DNA from: Eudorina sp. 2006-703-Eu-15
Lineage: Eukaryota; Chlorophyta; Chlorophyceae; Chlamydomonadales; Volvocaceae
Length of the DNA stretch: 64,000 bases
Assembly: GCA_003117195.1 (NCBI GenBank)
Contig: BDSI01000029.1
Span: 1,092,196 to 1,156,195, forward strand
Reading direction: 5' to 3'
The first letter of the stretch is position 1; every line of letters begins with the position of its first letter. The notes under the pieces are model-generated. The model searched no databases and was not told where the DNA came from. It saw nothing but the letters and a program-made list of their open reading frames with translations. Shown here piece after piece: positions 1 through 11,199 of this stretch. The position numbers were made by a program, and so were the translations under genes.

Positions 1-406
1 ATGTGTGAAGAGAAACTGAGCCGCGCGAAGCGGGATGGGATGTGTGTGTGTGGGGGGGGGGTACAGGAAATTGGTAGGCATGTATGCGTGTGTGTGTGTG
101 TGGGGGGGGGAGGTCGAGCACACCACGAGTAGGACAGGTTCGTCAGCCAGTTGACGGAAGGAGCTCCCATTGAGCTGCGGAAGCGGAAAGCCCGAAACCA
201 CCCCCTCCCCCGCCCTCCCGCCTTCTCCGGGGAGGGGGACGACGACGGCGCGTCGACAGGGCGAAACCCTCGCCCCCCACACCCAACTCACCCACGGCCT
301 CTCACTTGAACAGCCCGCTCCGTGTTCCCCTGGATCCCCACTCCCACATACACCCCAACCCTAACCCCCCCGGGGGGGGGGTAGTGGGTGGTGTAAGGGC
401 ACTCAC
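1..406. other. Intronic sequence at left edge, G-rich
   Basis: This lies downstream of the last visible exon of the minus-strand GAF gene and is probably intron. It holds short TG runs, several poly-G runs, a CTGAGCCGCG motif at about 17-26 next to TG-rich sequence, and one copy of a dispersed motif (AGGAAATTGGTAGGCATGT, 64-82). I see no convincing exon here. Confidence 0.4.
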
Positions 407-3400
407 CTCCCCCGAACCTGGCGTCACACAGCCTGCACGCCAGGGTGATGTCCCGTATGGGCGCCCCGTCCCGGGCCAGCACCTCGGCGCAGCTGCGGAT
501 GGCGGTGCCGGAGGGGGGCTGGGCGTGCAGCGCGTCGTGCAGCGTGGTGTTGGAGAGGGAGATCACGGTGGCCTGGGGGGGCCGGGGGCGGGGAGGGTAT
601 AGGAAATTGGTAGGCATATTTATACCGGGGCGGGGGGCGGGGAGGGGGGGCGGGGCGGGGCGGGGGGCGGGAGGGGGCGGCAAAGGAGATAAGAAATCAG
701 TATACATGATGAGGGGGGCAGCAGGGAGCGGGCGGGGTAGATGTGTGTAGCGCATACGAGCACATGCATGAAAGGACGTGCCCCTCGACGAACACATTCC
801 CCTCCCTGGCCCCCAGGCACCCTTCATCGCCGGTCAGATGGTACCCAGCGGGGGGAGGAGAGCAGTGTCCGGGCCCGGCGCTGGGCCGCTGAAGGACTTC
901 AGGGGTCGGGGTCGGGGTCGGGGAGGGGCGTGGTTGGATGAAGAAGAGGGGCGATGATTCTTCGCCGCCGACAGCCTATGTACCCCTCCGCTCTCCCCGC
1001 TTTCCTCTCTCTTCCCCGCTCCCCCTCCCAGCCTGCCAGGCTCAGCCCCCCTCACCTTCACGCTGGTGGACATGGTTTCGGAGACGAAACCCATCAGGTT
1101 GTCAGGATCCTGGATGATACACCAGGGCCGGACGGCGACGGGATGGAGAGGTAAGGGGTCCAGGGCAATGGAGAGGGAAACAATTATTCTGTGGTGTATG
1201 TAGGGGGGAGGCCCGGGCCAAGTGGACCGGCAGATGGGCACACACACCATCTTCCTATCGGCATCCTCTACCGAGTGTCCCGGCGCTAACCCTGACCCTG
1301 CCCACAACTCCTGGATTTGCCCTGCTTATTCTGTAGTCATGGAGTTCTGGCAGCGGGTGGCCAGTTTCGCAGAACTGGGCCGACCGCGACGGGGATGGGA
1401 GGGGGTGGGACCGGACCACCCAATCCTATCGGTGGTGGACGGCCGGATCCGCTGCGTGCAGCCAGTAGACGTAGACTCTTGATGGATAGATAGCAGCGCG
1501 AGGCGCTAGGGTGTAGGGATTGGTACAAGGGAAGCCCACTTCCGGGCACGATGGAGATCCGTGGGTGCCCGAGGAGGGTAGGGCCAGACCAGTGGGAGTT
1601 GGCAGCGGGACTTGTAGGCGAGGGTCGCGAGCGACGGGAAGGGGTGTACGACAGGGAAGCTTACGTGGTGATGTGCTGCCTTGTGCAAACCATAGCCCCA
1701 TCATGGAGCGCCCGACTGCATACCCGGACCCAGCAAGGCCTGACGTGTGCGAGACGCCTCGCTCTGGCTCAGCTGGGCGGGCAGGCCTGCCGGATGGTGC
1801 AGCCTTAGCTAGTACGATTAGGTTGGGGCGCGAGATCAGGCTAGTTTTACCGCACCGGGCAGGGGCGCGGCTCCGAATTGCTGAGGACCGCGCCCTGGGT
1901 GCTGCAAGGACTTGAGGAGGTTGAACAGCGGACTGCAAGGCGCAGACCGCCCGGGATGGGCTTCTGCCCATTCCCTTGAGGGGGCACAGCTGTCACCGAT
2001 CCTCAGGGATCGGGCGAGCGCCCTTGGTTGAGAGCGAGGGGACAGAGGCCCCTTACGCCCCCCTCCGCCGTATCCGGGGGAGAGTGCTTCGGCGGTCTCC
2101 CGTATGGGGCGGGTTAGCGCCCCCGGCCAGCGTCGGCCCGGCAGATATGTAACGATACACACACACACACGGCTCAGCTTTTCTCCATGCTAACACACAC
2201 ACACACGGACATACACACACACGGACATACACACATACGGACATACCCCCCACCACGCACCTCCACCCCCGCCCCCGTGTCCACCCCCTCGTCTGCCATC
2301 GCACGTGCATTCCCTCCCTCATGTCGCGCGCCTCCCCCCCCCAGACCGATGCCCCTCATGCATGGTGGCATCCTGTCCACGGCCGGGTTTGTGGGGAGTC
2401 ATTTCTTCCTGGCCCGCTACCCGGTTCGTCATTTGCCCTTGCACCGGTCTCGTTCCTTCTGTGTTGTTTGCACCCCTACTTTGTCCGGCGTCGTCTCTAC
2501 CTGCCGTACTTTTCACGTACACTCCTTCCCATATATTCGGTGCGACGCGCCGTCGCGTTCTTACGCCGCGCCACCACCATAGTTACATCCCACATAGCTT
2601 CTGCTTTGTTGCTTTATTTGTTTTCCTTTGCCAATCCTTACATCCGCTTCCCTGTTCTCGCCTTGCATGCGCTCCATCGCCCACATCGTTACCTCGCTAC
2701 GGCGTTCTTCCCCGTATATAAAGGTAACATTTCCGTTCCGTCCGTCCGTTTTCCATAGTGTACTGTTGCTACGCCCGTGCTTGCGCTGCGCCCTGGTGGT
2801 GGCGCGGTCGTCTTGCTCGCCTGCCATGTTTGTCTTGTTGCCTTGTCCATGGTAAGTAAATCGCAGGTATTTGTTAGTATCCGGATCTGGGCGGTTATGG
2901 GTGGGCTTCTTCTTAAACACATGGACATACACACCTGCAGGGGCACACTCCGGGTGGTCCTCATCTGCGACTGACTGCGCGTCTTCCGACCCAGCAGCAC
3001 CGCCGACAGCCCGTGCAGACTGGACGACACGCCGCCGCCGCCGCCGCCGGCCCCTCCCGCGCCGCCGCCGCCGTGGCCGCCGCCAGAGCCTCCGCCCCCC
3101 GCCGATGTGTTGCTCAGGTTGGCCTGCAGCAGCGCCGTAGCGCTTGGTATCCCCGCCCCCGCCCCCGGGCCCATGGCTGCACCGCCCACCCCCGCGTGCT
3201 GGCTCCCGCTGAGACGGGTGGCGCCCGCACCCACACCCGCACCAAGACCAGCTCCTCCCGCCGCCGCTGCCGCCGCCGCTGCCCCCGCATGAATGGTCGC
3301 GTGCCGCTGTTGTGACGCCATGTCCCTCTGGGACAGGGCCCGGCCCTGCACCGACATGTGTGTCCCCCCGCCGCCCCCCGCCATGGCGGCCCGGGCCGTG

Positions 3401-5649
3401 GATCCGCGGGGGGTGCGCTGCTGCTTGAAGAAGGCGGCGGTGGCGCCGCTGCTGTGGACCAGCGCCACCAGGCAGTGAGCCTGGGGAGGGGGAAGGGGAG
3501 TGTAAAGGGTCGAGGGCTGTCTTTATTGACAAAGGGGATTGACACGGAAACAGACCCCAATGAGCCAGCCCGGCGACAGATACATACTAATCTCCGGTAC
3601 CTGGAAAAGGCGGGAAAACGAAACGAAACGGGAAGTGAAGCCGCCGAGCCAGCACTGGCGCTGCTACGCAGAGTCGAAAGGCAGAGACAGCCGAACACCC
3701 TAGACCCCAAACCCAGTATGCAGGACGTGACGTAGATATGTGCTGAAGGGAGGGGTGCAGGCGTCGCCAGAGGACTGTCTCCCAAAGGAGTTCAGAGGCG
3801 CTCAGAGGGCAGGGGTGCAGTGGCGAAGTGGTGGACAATCCCCACGCCCGCCATACGCACCTGATCTACCAATGCGGTGTATTCCCCCCTTATGTCAGCA
3901 GGTAAACAATCCCCACGCCGCCCATAACCCCCCTTATGTCAGCGGGTAGGCAATCCCCACGCCCCCCATAACCCCCCTTATGTCCCCCCTTATGTCAGCG
4001 GGTAGACCGGGGCGAGGAGCCTGTATTGGCCTGAGTGTGGGCCTGTGTGGGTGGGGTTCTACTGCCGCACACGAGATCGACCCACGATAACCGCGATACG
4101 CCGTCCAGCGCGCCTGCCGTACCCCTGCCGTACCTGCAGCCGGAAGCGCTGGTATATGAGACCCTTGGTGGTGCCGATGAGGCAGTTGACGAGGTTCTGT
4201 GGAACATGATGTGGTTGCCGGGGTGGGGTGGATTATGGTCGTGGGTGGGCGGGCGGGCGGTTGGGTGGGTGGCCGGGTGAGGGTGTACCCATGGGGAGGG
4301 GGGGGACAATCACGGCGCTCCAGAGTCCCGGCGCTTCTCGCGCTCGCGTGGCCCCCTGCCTGACCGGCGTCCGTCGTGTGCCGGGCTCCGTCCATCCGCT
4401 CCGGTTGTCGTTGCCAGTGCTCACACAGAAACCCGCCCGAACCGCCCAATCCCATGACATCTACCGAATGACCTGCAACTTACCTGGGCAAGGAGCAGGG
4501 CAACCAGGACAGCCGCGCCACCACCGCATGTGTGTGCTATTAAGGCAGGCAGAACAGGAGTGCGTGACATGCGAGGGGCCGAGTGGCGCCCAATAGTTTG
4601 CCCGTATGCGTATTTAATATACCCATTGCCCGACCCATATATCAAAAAAAGGCTGCGGTGTCGGAAGAACGCTGTCGATGTGGCGCGGTGTTGGTGTCGC
4701 GGCGTCGCGGAAGACTACCAGCTGGTGCGGGTCGGCTGCCTTGGCCACACAGACTCACACCACAATGCTGTGCGTGCGTGCAATCCTCTCGTTGTTACCC
4801 ACCTGCAAGCAAAACGCCGTGTAGTCAGCACCGCCGAAGACGATCCGGGACGGTGCAGAAAAACGTAATGATGTGTGCGAGCGAAAAAGTGTGCATGCCA
4901 AGGCAGCCAAGGGGAGGGAATGCTGCGTCATTGATGCAAAAGTAGGGCGGCAAGAGTCGTACGGCATACGAAGAACGACAGTCGGGCAAGGGCAAACCTC
5001 GGTAAACGAAACAGGTAAAGCAATATACGATCAGCAAGCAAGGTCAGCGATAGTGGTAGGCAAGAGTGATAGTAGATTGTGTGTGTGTTTGTAATCTGCC
5101 GGGCCGGCGCTGGCCGGGGGCGCTAACCCGCCCCATTCGGGAGACCGCCGAAGCACTCTCCCCCGGATACGGCGGTAAGGGGCGTAAGGGGCCTCCGTCC
5201 CCTCGCTCTCAACCAAGGGCGCGCGCCCGATCCCTGAGGATCGGCGACAGCTGTGCCCCCTCAAGGGATTGGGCGACAGCCCATCCCGTGCGGTCTGCGC
5301 CTTGCAGTCCGCTGTTAAACCTCCTCAAGTCCTTGCAGCACCCGGGGCGCGTTCCTCAGCAACTCGGAGACGCGCCCCTGCATGGTGCGGTAAGACTAGC
5401 CTGGTCCCGCGTCCCAACCTAATCGTACTAGCTAAGGTTGCACCATCCGGAAAGGCTGCCTGCCCAGCTGAGCCAGAGCGAGGCGTCTCGCAAGCGTCAG
5501 GCCTTGCTGGGTCCGGGTATGCAGTCGGGCGCTCCATGATGGGGCTATGGTTTGCACAAGGCAGCACATCACCAAGTAAGCTTCCCTGTCGTACACCCTT
5601 TCCCGTCGCAAGCGGCCCTCGCCTTTAAGTCCCGCTGCCAACTCCCACT

Positions 5650-5702
<53 letters not shown>

Positions 5703-8700
5703 GTTAACTGAGCCGCGAGCCGCGCGTGTGTGTGTGTGTGTTTAGAATTGCAACCCGCCCGACCGAGCCCAGGTGTGTTTAATGAGAAGCCCACCCAGAA
5801 CCGCCCAGGCCTAGGTGTGTTTGTTTCGCTCTAAATGATCAGGCAGGCCTCCAAGGTACCATCACAACACCGTCGCGGGGCACGCTTCCTTCGTTCCGTG
5901 AACACACACTCCAATGCGGCTCGGTTCACCAAGTCGGGCGTGACATCCTTCCAAAGAAACACACCCACCTCCCCGCCCCGCCAACCCCCACCTGCACATC
6001 GGGGGCGGCTGACACCCCGCTGACCAGGCTGCAGGTCTGAGCCACGAAGGACGACTGCTCCGTGTCCGAAAAGAACCCGTAACCGAGAAAGTGCGCCAAC
6101 TGACTGAGTTGGTACACACATGCGGCCGACTGGAGCCAGCACCTCGGGGGAGGGGGCGGTGGTGGCGGCGGTGAGGGCGCAGCGGCGATGAAGGGCTGCC
6201 GGCTGCTGCGCGCCTGCCGGCTGCTGACGCTGCCAGCCCTGCTGACGGACGCGGGGCCGTCCCCGCCTCCACCGGGCCCGTCTTCGCGGTCGCGGTCTCG
6301 GTCGTCGCCGTGGGCGGTGAGCGCGCGACGGATGCGCTCCGTCAGTGACGGCGGAGACCGCTCCGGGGCGCTGACGGCGGCGGTCGCAGCAGCAGCCGCT
6401 GCACCGAACCCCGACACCGCGGCGGCGCTGACCGCCCCCGCCGCGGCCGCGATGTGCAGCTGCCGTCGCGAGGCGCCCACGCCGGCGCCGGGGACGGAGC
6501 CCGAGCCGGAAACCGTCGCCGCCGCCGCCGGAGCCGTGGCCGTACCGGATACGACGGCTGCTGCAAGCGTCGCCGCTGCGTCCGCCTCCGCGGCCCGCTG
6601 CGCCGGGTCCTCCTCCGGGGCCGCGGCCTTGTGACTGCTGGCGCGGCGTTGAGGGGGCAGCTGCAACCTGTTGCGGGAATGCGGAGGGCTGAGGTGGGGC
6701 CCGGTTGCGGAGGCCGACATCAATTGGCAGGCAAGGGTGAACTGAGTGGACTGCCCCGAGCAAGGGTCCGATGTGGGACTGGTCACCCAGAGGTGTCGGT
6801 GGTGAAGATGGTGGCCGTGTGAGTGACGGCAGAGGGCGCAGCGGATCCCAGCTTCCCTGGAGCACCCGTCCGCCCACCGCCGCCTCGGCGTCCGCCCACT
6901 CCGCACCTGCCAACCCCGCCAGACCGCCCACTCTGCCGCCACTGCGACCGTCAACGAAGCTATTGCCTATTCAAACCCCAACCGCACCGCATCGCTGGAG
7001 ATCCTGGTACACTTGATTCTTCACCGGACCTTTGCTCTGGCAGCAGCGCAGTTTGAATATGTCAACCAATTTCCTATACCCAACCGCACCCACCTCCCGC
7101 CTGGCGCCTCTCTCTCGCCCGCCCTCCCGCTCGCCTACTCAGGGGCGGTCCGGCCTTCGGGGATTCAAGTCCTTAACCCCCCTTACCTCTTCAGCCCCAG
7201 TGTGACGGCGCCCACCACCTCACCCCCCGACATGAGCGGCAACACCGCGAAGTCCGTCATCGTCCCGCCCGTGGCTGTGACCAAGTCCGCCAAGTCGTGG
7301 GGCAGGCTGTGGCGGGAAGGTGGAGACGGCGGCCCCCAAGGGACAGCGGCCCCGCCGCCATTACCCGCGCCGACGTGCCCTCCGCCCCCGCCCAAGCGGC
7401 CGCCACGGCCCGCGGCTGCGATGCCAGATGCTGTGGCCGAACCGTGGGACGTTCCCACTCTGGAGCTCCGCTGCGAGGGAGCCACCATGGTTTCCTCCGG
7501 GCGAATCGTGTCCGTCGGCGCCTGTGTGTCTGGAAGGTGGGGGCGGGGGTGCTTATTTCCCGCAGCCGCCGCCGCTACTGCTGCTGCTCCAGCAGCAGGA
7601 GCGGAGCAGTCGGTGCTGCCGTCGGAAAAGCACGAGTAGACGGTGGTCATCTGGACAGGGAGGGAGGTTGCGAGCCGATCAGATGGATTGAGGATTGGGA
7701 ACACATTGGACAACGCAGGGATGAGCTAGCTGCAGGCGTAGGACCGCCAGGCGTAGGACCGCCAGGCGTAGGACGGGGGCAGCCGGAGGGGGCGCAGCCC
7801 CCTCCTTCCCTCCCCTCCCCCTCCGAGAGGGACCGACCGCGGGACTCGGGAGTCCGTCAAGAGGGCCGTGTGGCCGTTTGATCAGATCAGATCAGATGGG
7901 CTGGAGGGTTAAATTGAAAAAAGAAATAAACCTGAAGACAAGCCCAGGCACACCCAGACTAGAAGCATACTTACGTGGCGAGGTACCTGCGATGGGCTGG
8001 AGGGGTATAGGAGTTAGGGTTCAGGGTCAGAGTTCAGGGTTTGAGTTTAGGAGTCATAGTTCTGGGGCTGGTGTGGGACGCCCAGCTCCAACCCGACCTT
8101 CCGGCTGCTTAGGGCTTGGCCCCCCTCAGCGCGGCGATTCGGCCTGATCTCGCCGAAACGCTGAACCCCTGCCAGGGCCCTATGCGCCCCCATCCCCATC
8201 TCCGTTCGCCGCACGCGGCCCCTCCCCCACGCCCCACACGGACGACACCTCGTTTCATGGCACCATGCAACACCCCTCCTTTTCCATTTTAACCTCTCAT
8301 CCACACAGCGTTTCCCCCTCTGCTACAGAACCGACCCTGCCCCCCTTCCCGACCTTTGACGCCTGCACCCGCTGCAGGCTGTTGGCTTGGCGGTCACCCA
8401 GGGCCGCGGGGGTGGTGGCGCCCGGCCTCAGCACGTGGCGGCGAGGGCCCCCGGAGGCCTGTACCACGAAGTAGGTGCCGTCGCTGGACAGGGCCCACAG
8501 GCTGGGGTTTCGGGGGCGGGGGCACGGGAGGCGGGGCAGGAGGTCACGGCGGTCATCGGAGGGGACACGTGTCGGTACGGCGGGCACACGCGGGGCCGGG
8601 GCGGGGCGAGGCACGTGTAACGGGCATTGCGGAGACGACAGCAGCCACGCGAATACCGCGTGGTATGGTATTCCGCCAGCTAGGTGTGACTGCTAGCCTG

Positions 8701-9806
8701 GCGGAGGCGCCACCGGGAGTTATTGGCTGTAAGGAGCGGTGAGCGGAACGAGGCGGGTCAATGACCTCGGCCGGATACCGCCGAAAAGGGTCGCGACAGT
8801 TTGAGTGCTGCGCGTTGTGCTGCGTAACCACAGCGGACGTGGTGGCAGGGATTCTCCGCCGTCCCTGCAACGCCAAACACCTGGCGCGGCCTCCCTCTCC
8901 AACCCAGCATCCCCGGGCCGGCCCCCTCCCTCCGCTGGCGCCCCTCAACCCACATGGCAATTTGCAGTCCCAGCTGGTGGGCCAGCACTTGCATGGCGGC
9001 GGCCCCCCGGGTGTACCAGCTGCCCCGGATGTGGCTGAGCCGTGCATACAGCTCCGAGAACTGCGACCGGGCGGACGGGGCGGAGGGAGGTGGGGAAGGC
9101 AGGGCATCCCGGCAGCTTGTGAAGTTGTGTTTAGAGAAGAGACCCGGAAGGTGTGTGCTTGCACGAGTACGCCTGTGTGTGCGTTGTGAGGACATGGATG
9201 ATGCCCAGGTTCCAGGTTACCGATGTGCCGCTTGTGGACTGGGAGGGATGGGGTGGGATGATGGCAACGGCGACCGCAGGCAAAGGGAGCGCAGTTTGTT
9301 GCTGGAGTCGAGGTATGCGCTGATAGGGGCCATGGCGCGGCGAGGTTGGGGTGTTCGGGCAGGGCATGGGCAGTGCGCCGCTGTGGTGCCCGTTTGCCGG
9401 GACGCGACGGGCCCAACCACTTTCGGGAGGGGATGCTGGGTAGACACCGCGTACCTCTGACGTAAATATGATAACTAATCACGAGCAGCGGAAGAGCTTT
9501 AAGATCAAATGAAGCGCGTATTAATCCTGGAAAAACTCTTTCCAAACTAACCCGCGGTGCGCCGGCCGGCAGCTTCAGCAATTTTCGAGACGTAGAAGGG
9601 CTGCTCCCACGTTCTTCATCCACATTATCGTTGGGACCGCTCGCAAGGACGCTAAAGCTGGGCGGCGGAGAGGGTAGCGGTGTCCCTCGCCCAACTGTGA
9701 TTGAGGTGCTCGCTGGTGTAACCTCCAGACGAGCATCGTGCTGTTGAGCTTGAAGAAATTGTTGTGGCTCCGCCGCGTGTCCTTTGAAACAACAGAGTAG
9801 TTGCAT
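407..9806 (-). CDS. GAF-domain sensor-like protein, multi-exon, 3' part outside window
   Basis: Spliced gene on the minus strand, assembled by hand. Exons: 9806-9552 (ATG), 9060-8954, 8501 to about 8354, 7650-7187, 6634-5992, 4922-4803 (less sure), a short one ending at 4484 (unsure), 4196-4134, 3480-2935, 1109-1056 and 572-407. Most junctions keep phase; for example exons 2 and 3 join to read QIAILWALSSDGTYFVVQA, and exons 4 and 5 join to read TLGLKSHKAAAPEED. GAF-like signatures are FSELYARLSHIRGSW, MQVLAHQLGLQIA, and FAVLPLMSGGEVVGAVTLGL at the end of exon 4. The exon at 3480-2935 starts AHCLVALVHSSGATAAFFK, possibly a second GAF-like stretch, then becomes Gly/Ala-rich. GAF domains usually bind small ligands or mediate protein contacts in signalling proteins. 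Any catalytic output domain would lie left of the window. The ligand and partner are unknown. Several introns carry transposon fragments. Confidence 0.6.
1404..2156 (+). mobile_element. (CA)n-anchored retroelement fragment, copy A
   Basis: Longest copy of family 1. It contains an ORF tail ending GPDHPILSVVDGR..DVDS-stop (stop near 1480), then about 670 bp of non-coding sequence, and ends GCAGATATGTAACGAT joined to (CA)n at 2157. The 5' limit is unclear: the same reading frame is open from about 1337. It lies in an intron of the GAF gene, antisense to it. The 3' sequence from about 1591 is repeated in copies B, C and D. TGTAA sits about seven bases before the end. Non-LTR or Penelope-like origin is inferred from the shared 3' end and variable 5' truncation; no reverse transcriptase is present in this copy. 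Confidence 0.7.
2157..2250. repeat. (CA)n tract split by a short element-2 remnant
   Basis: CA repeats at 2157-2170 are followed by a 23-bp piece (ggctcagcttttctccatgc..., 2171-2193) and more CA-rich repeats with interspersed cggacat units to about 2250. The piece matches the end of the second (CA)n-linked family also seen near 17810. Confidence 0.6.
3835..4008. repeat. Tandem repeat, about 46 bp unit
   Basis: About three imperfect copies of a unit containing caatccccacgcc and cttatgtcagcgggtag. It sits in an intron of the GAF gene, between the exons at 4196-4134 and 3480-2935. No coding meaning is evident. Confidence 0.75.
5092..5650 (-). mobile_element. (CA)n-anchored retroelement fragment, copy B
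   Basis: Inverted copy of family 1. On the minus strand it starts abruptly inside the element at ccagtgggagttggc, joined directly to (CA)24, and runs to the 3' region ending GGCCCGGCAGATTAC next to a short CA tract at about 5079-5090. It matches copy A from about 1591 to 2146, with scattered substitutions. The terminal bases differ slightly from the other copies. It is in an intron of the GAF gene, on the gene's own strand. Confidence 0.75.
5651..5698. repeat. (TG)24 microsatellite
   Basis: Uninterrupted TG dinucleotides adjoining the truncated end of copy B. Directly right of it lie AAAGTTAACTGAGCCGCGAG, a mark of the second (CA)n-linked family, and another short TG run at about 5727-5740. 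Confidence 0.95.
7013..7082 (+). repeat. Short dispersed intronic repeat
   Basis: About 70 bp reading CTTCACCGGACCTTTGCTCT, then GGCAGCAGCGCA, then a stretch ending ACCAATTTCCTATACCC. It is nearly identical to 21726-21795 and partly matches 22696-22745 and, inverted, 31866-31905. It lies in the intron between the exons at 7650-7187 and 6634-5992. Confidence 0.8.
7735..7782. repeat. 15-bp tandem repeat, about 3 copies
   Basis: Unit gcgtaggaccgccag repeated almost three times, within an intron of the GAF gene upstream of the exon at 7650-7187. Confidence 0.8.
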
Positions 9807-10370
9807 CGGCGTGAGTTGGCACCAGTCTACCGCAGCACAAACATTGTCCTTAATCAGGGTGACAAATGAATACTAGAATGTCACATGTGCAAATATGTAA
9901 CAATTTGCGTCACCAAACAATACGCGATCTTCCTTAAGTCATTAGCTGCATGGACATGCATACAATAAAATTAAGTTTATCGCTTTTATCATAAGATGGT
10001 CACGATGTAGTTCTGTGCTTTACATAAATATTACATATATGACAAGGATCCAAAAGAGTCTGCCTGTCATTGCATGCTGCGTTATTCATGATAATGTGTC
10101 AGGTTGCAACTTGTCCACGGGAACAGAGCGAGTCGGCCCCAGGATCCCTTCACGAGAAGGCGCTCGGCAATATCGTACGCTGTTGCCCACAGTGCCACCT
10201 GCCACGGACATCAACATACATCAAAACTATAATTCCATCAGAGTATACTACATCATAATGGCAGTAACAGCTACTCATAGACTGAGGGTTTTGTTGGACT
10301 CTTGGACAACAGCACTGGGCGCACATCAGCTCACCGTTACATGTCCGGGCTAATTTTTAAAATCTCCATG
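9807..10370. other. AT-richer upstream region of GAF gene
   Basis: About 560 bp with clearly lower GC than its surroundings, upstream of the GAF gene's ATG at 9806. Stops are frequent in all frames. It probably contains the promoter and 5' UTR. I could not identify a firm TATA box or other element. Confidence 0.4.
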
Positions 10371-10496
10371 GACAGATGACGGTGACGTTGTCCAAGGCTA
10401 TGACGAGGACACCGACGGTGAGCGCCGGGGCACAGGCAAGGCCACAGCCGGTGTTGCTGCTGCGGCGGCTGCCGCTGGACCGACGTCCCCAGGCAG

Positions 10497-10661
10497 TGGA
10501 ACGCCCAGAGCTGCGGCTACTACGTGGCCGAGTTTGGGCGGTGCCGGCGGCGCCTGTGCACTGGGAATGACGTGGGCGGCTCGCCTGTCCTGGTCAGCGA
10601 GGTCGTCCAGGCCGTACTGTCTAAGATGCTGAGTTCCAACGTGCACAAGTTCGGGTTGTAG
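10497..10661 (+). CDS. Possible terminal exon of an unidentified Cys-containing protein
   Basis: A splice-acceptor-like gtccccaggcag is followed by 54 codons and a TAG. The product begins WNAQSCGYYVAEFGRCRRR and ends SSNVHKFGL. It does not look random: it has several Cys, aromatic residues, and a helix-like stretch VLVSEVVQAVLSKML. No upstream partner exon was found, because the sequence before it is AT-rich or low complexity. It could be an orphaned fragment carried by a transposon or the remains of a gene. I do not recognise the family. Confidence 0.3.
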   Translation, partial: WNAQSCGYYVAEFGRCRRRLCTGNDVGGSPVLVSEVVQAVLSKMLSSNVHKFGL

Positions 10662-10689
10662 CTGCAGTCCTGAAGAGGCCCACAGAGAC

Positions 10690-11170
10690 GTTTGTTCTCT
10701 AGAGGCGTCCACTAACGTAGTAGCGGTGTTATGTTACCCACCGTGACCCCGCGCCGCCCTGGTCAATGCCGTACGTGTGAAGGGCCACGGCTTGCCTCTG
10801 TGTTTAGAATTGCAACCCGCCCGCCCGCCCGATGCCTCTGTGTATGTAGTACGCCGAGCCTGCGGAGCTATGGGGCGTGCGAAGTATACCCGCCGTCTGG
10901 TGGTATGCTTAGAAGACGTTCGTTTCTACTAGATCAGTAGCCCGCAGCGAGGTGTCCACTAACACAGCAGCCCTGTCCTATTTCCCGCCGTGATCCCGCG
11001 CCACCCTGATCAGTGCGGTACGTATGAAGGGCAGCGGCGTGCCTCTGTGAGCCTGGGGGGCAGTCCCAAAGACACAGGGCGGCCGCGAAACAATAGCCCA
11101 CTGAAGCGGACAAACGGCATTCCACTAAAGCAGTAGCCAGATGCCGGCTGTCCACTGAAATAGTAGCCAG
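10690..11170. repeat. Diverged tandem repeats with a CTACT..AGTAG-like core
   Basis: Two units of roughly 250 bp (about 10690-10800 and 10935-11050) share tgtccactaac, then accctggtcaatgc or a variant, then gaagggc..cgtgcctctgtg. Shorter copies TCCACTAAAGCAGTAGCC (about 11123) and TCCACTGAAATAGTAGCC (about 11147) follow. A related piece, tctactggagtagtagccc, is at about 19407. Some copies, such as CTACTAGATCAGTAG near 10927, are self-complementary. Confidence 0.6.
10797..10829. repeat. Short repeat shared with 5735-5763
   Basis: The string TGTTTAGAATTGCAACCCGC, followed by CCG-rich sequence, is found here and at 5738-5763. In the other location it adjoins a TG tract. It is too short to classify. 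Confidence 0.6.
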
Positions 11171-11199
11171 GAGGTGTAAGAGGCCATCCCCCGCCCTGT

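Noticed and set aside
288..827. Whole 179-residue minus-strand ORF as a gene
   Set aside because: Only 572-407 inside it has protein-like sequence and proper splice sites. The rest is G-rich intron.
2305..2758. Overlapping plus-strand ORFs near 2.3-2.75 kb
   Set aside because: Cys/Ser/Pro-rich composition without motifs. The stretch lies in the intron between exons 3480-2935 and 1109-1056 of the GAF gene.
8005..8060. Interstitial telomere-like repeats (agttagggttcagggtcag...)
   Set aside because: The units are irregular in length and sequence and do not match the algal TTTTAGGG unit.
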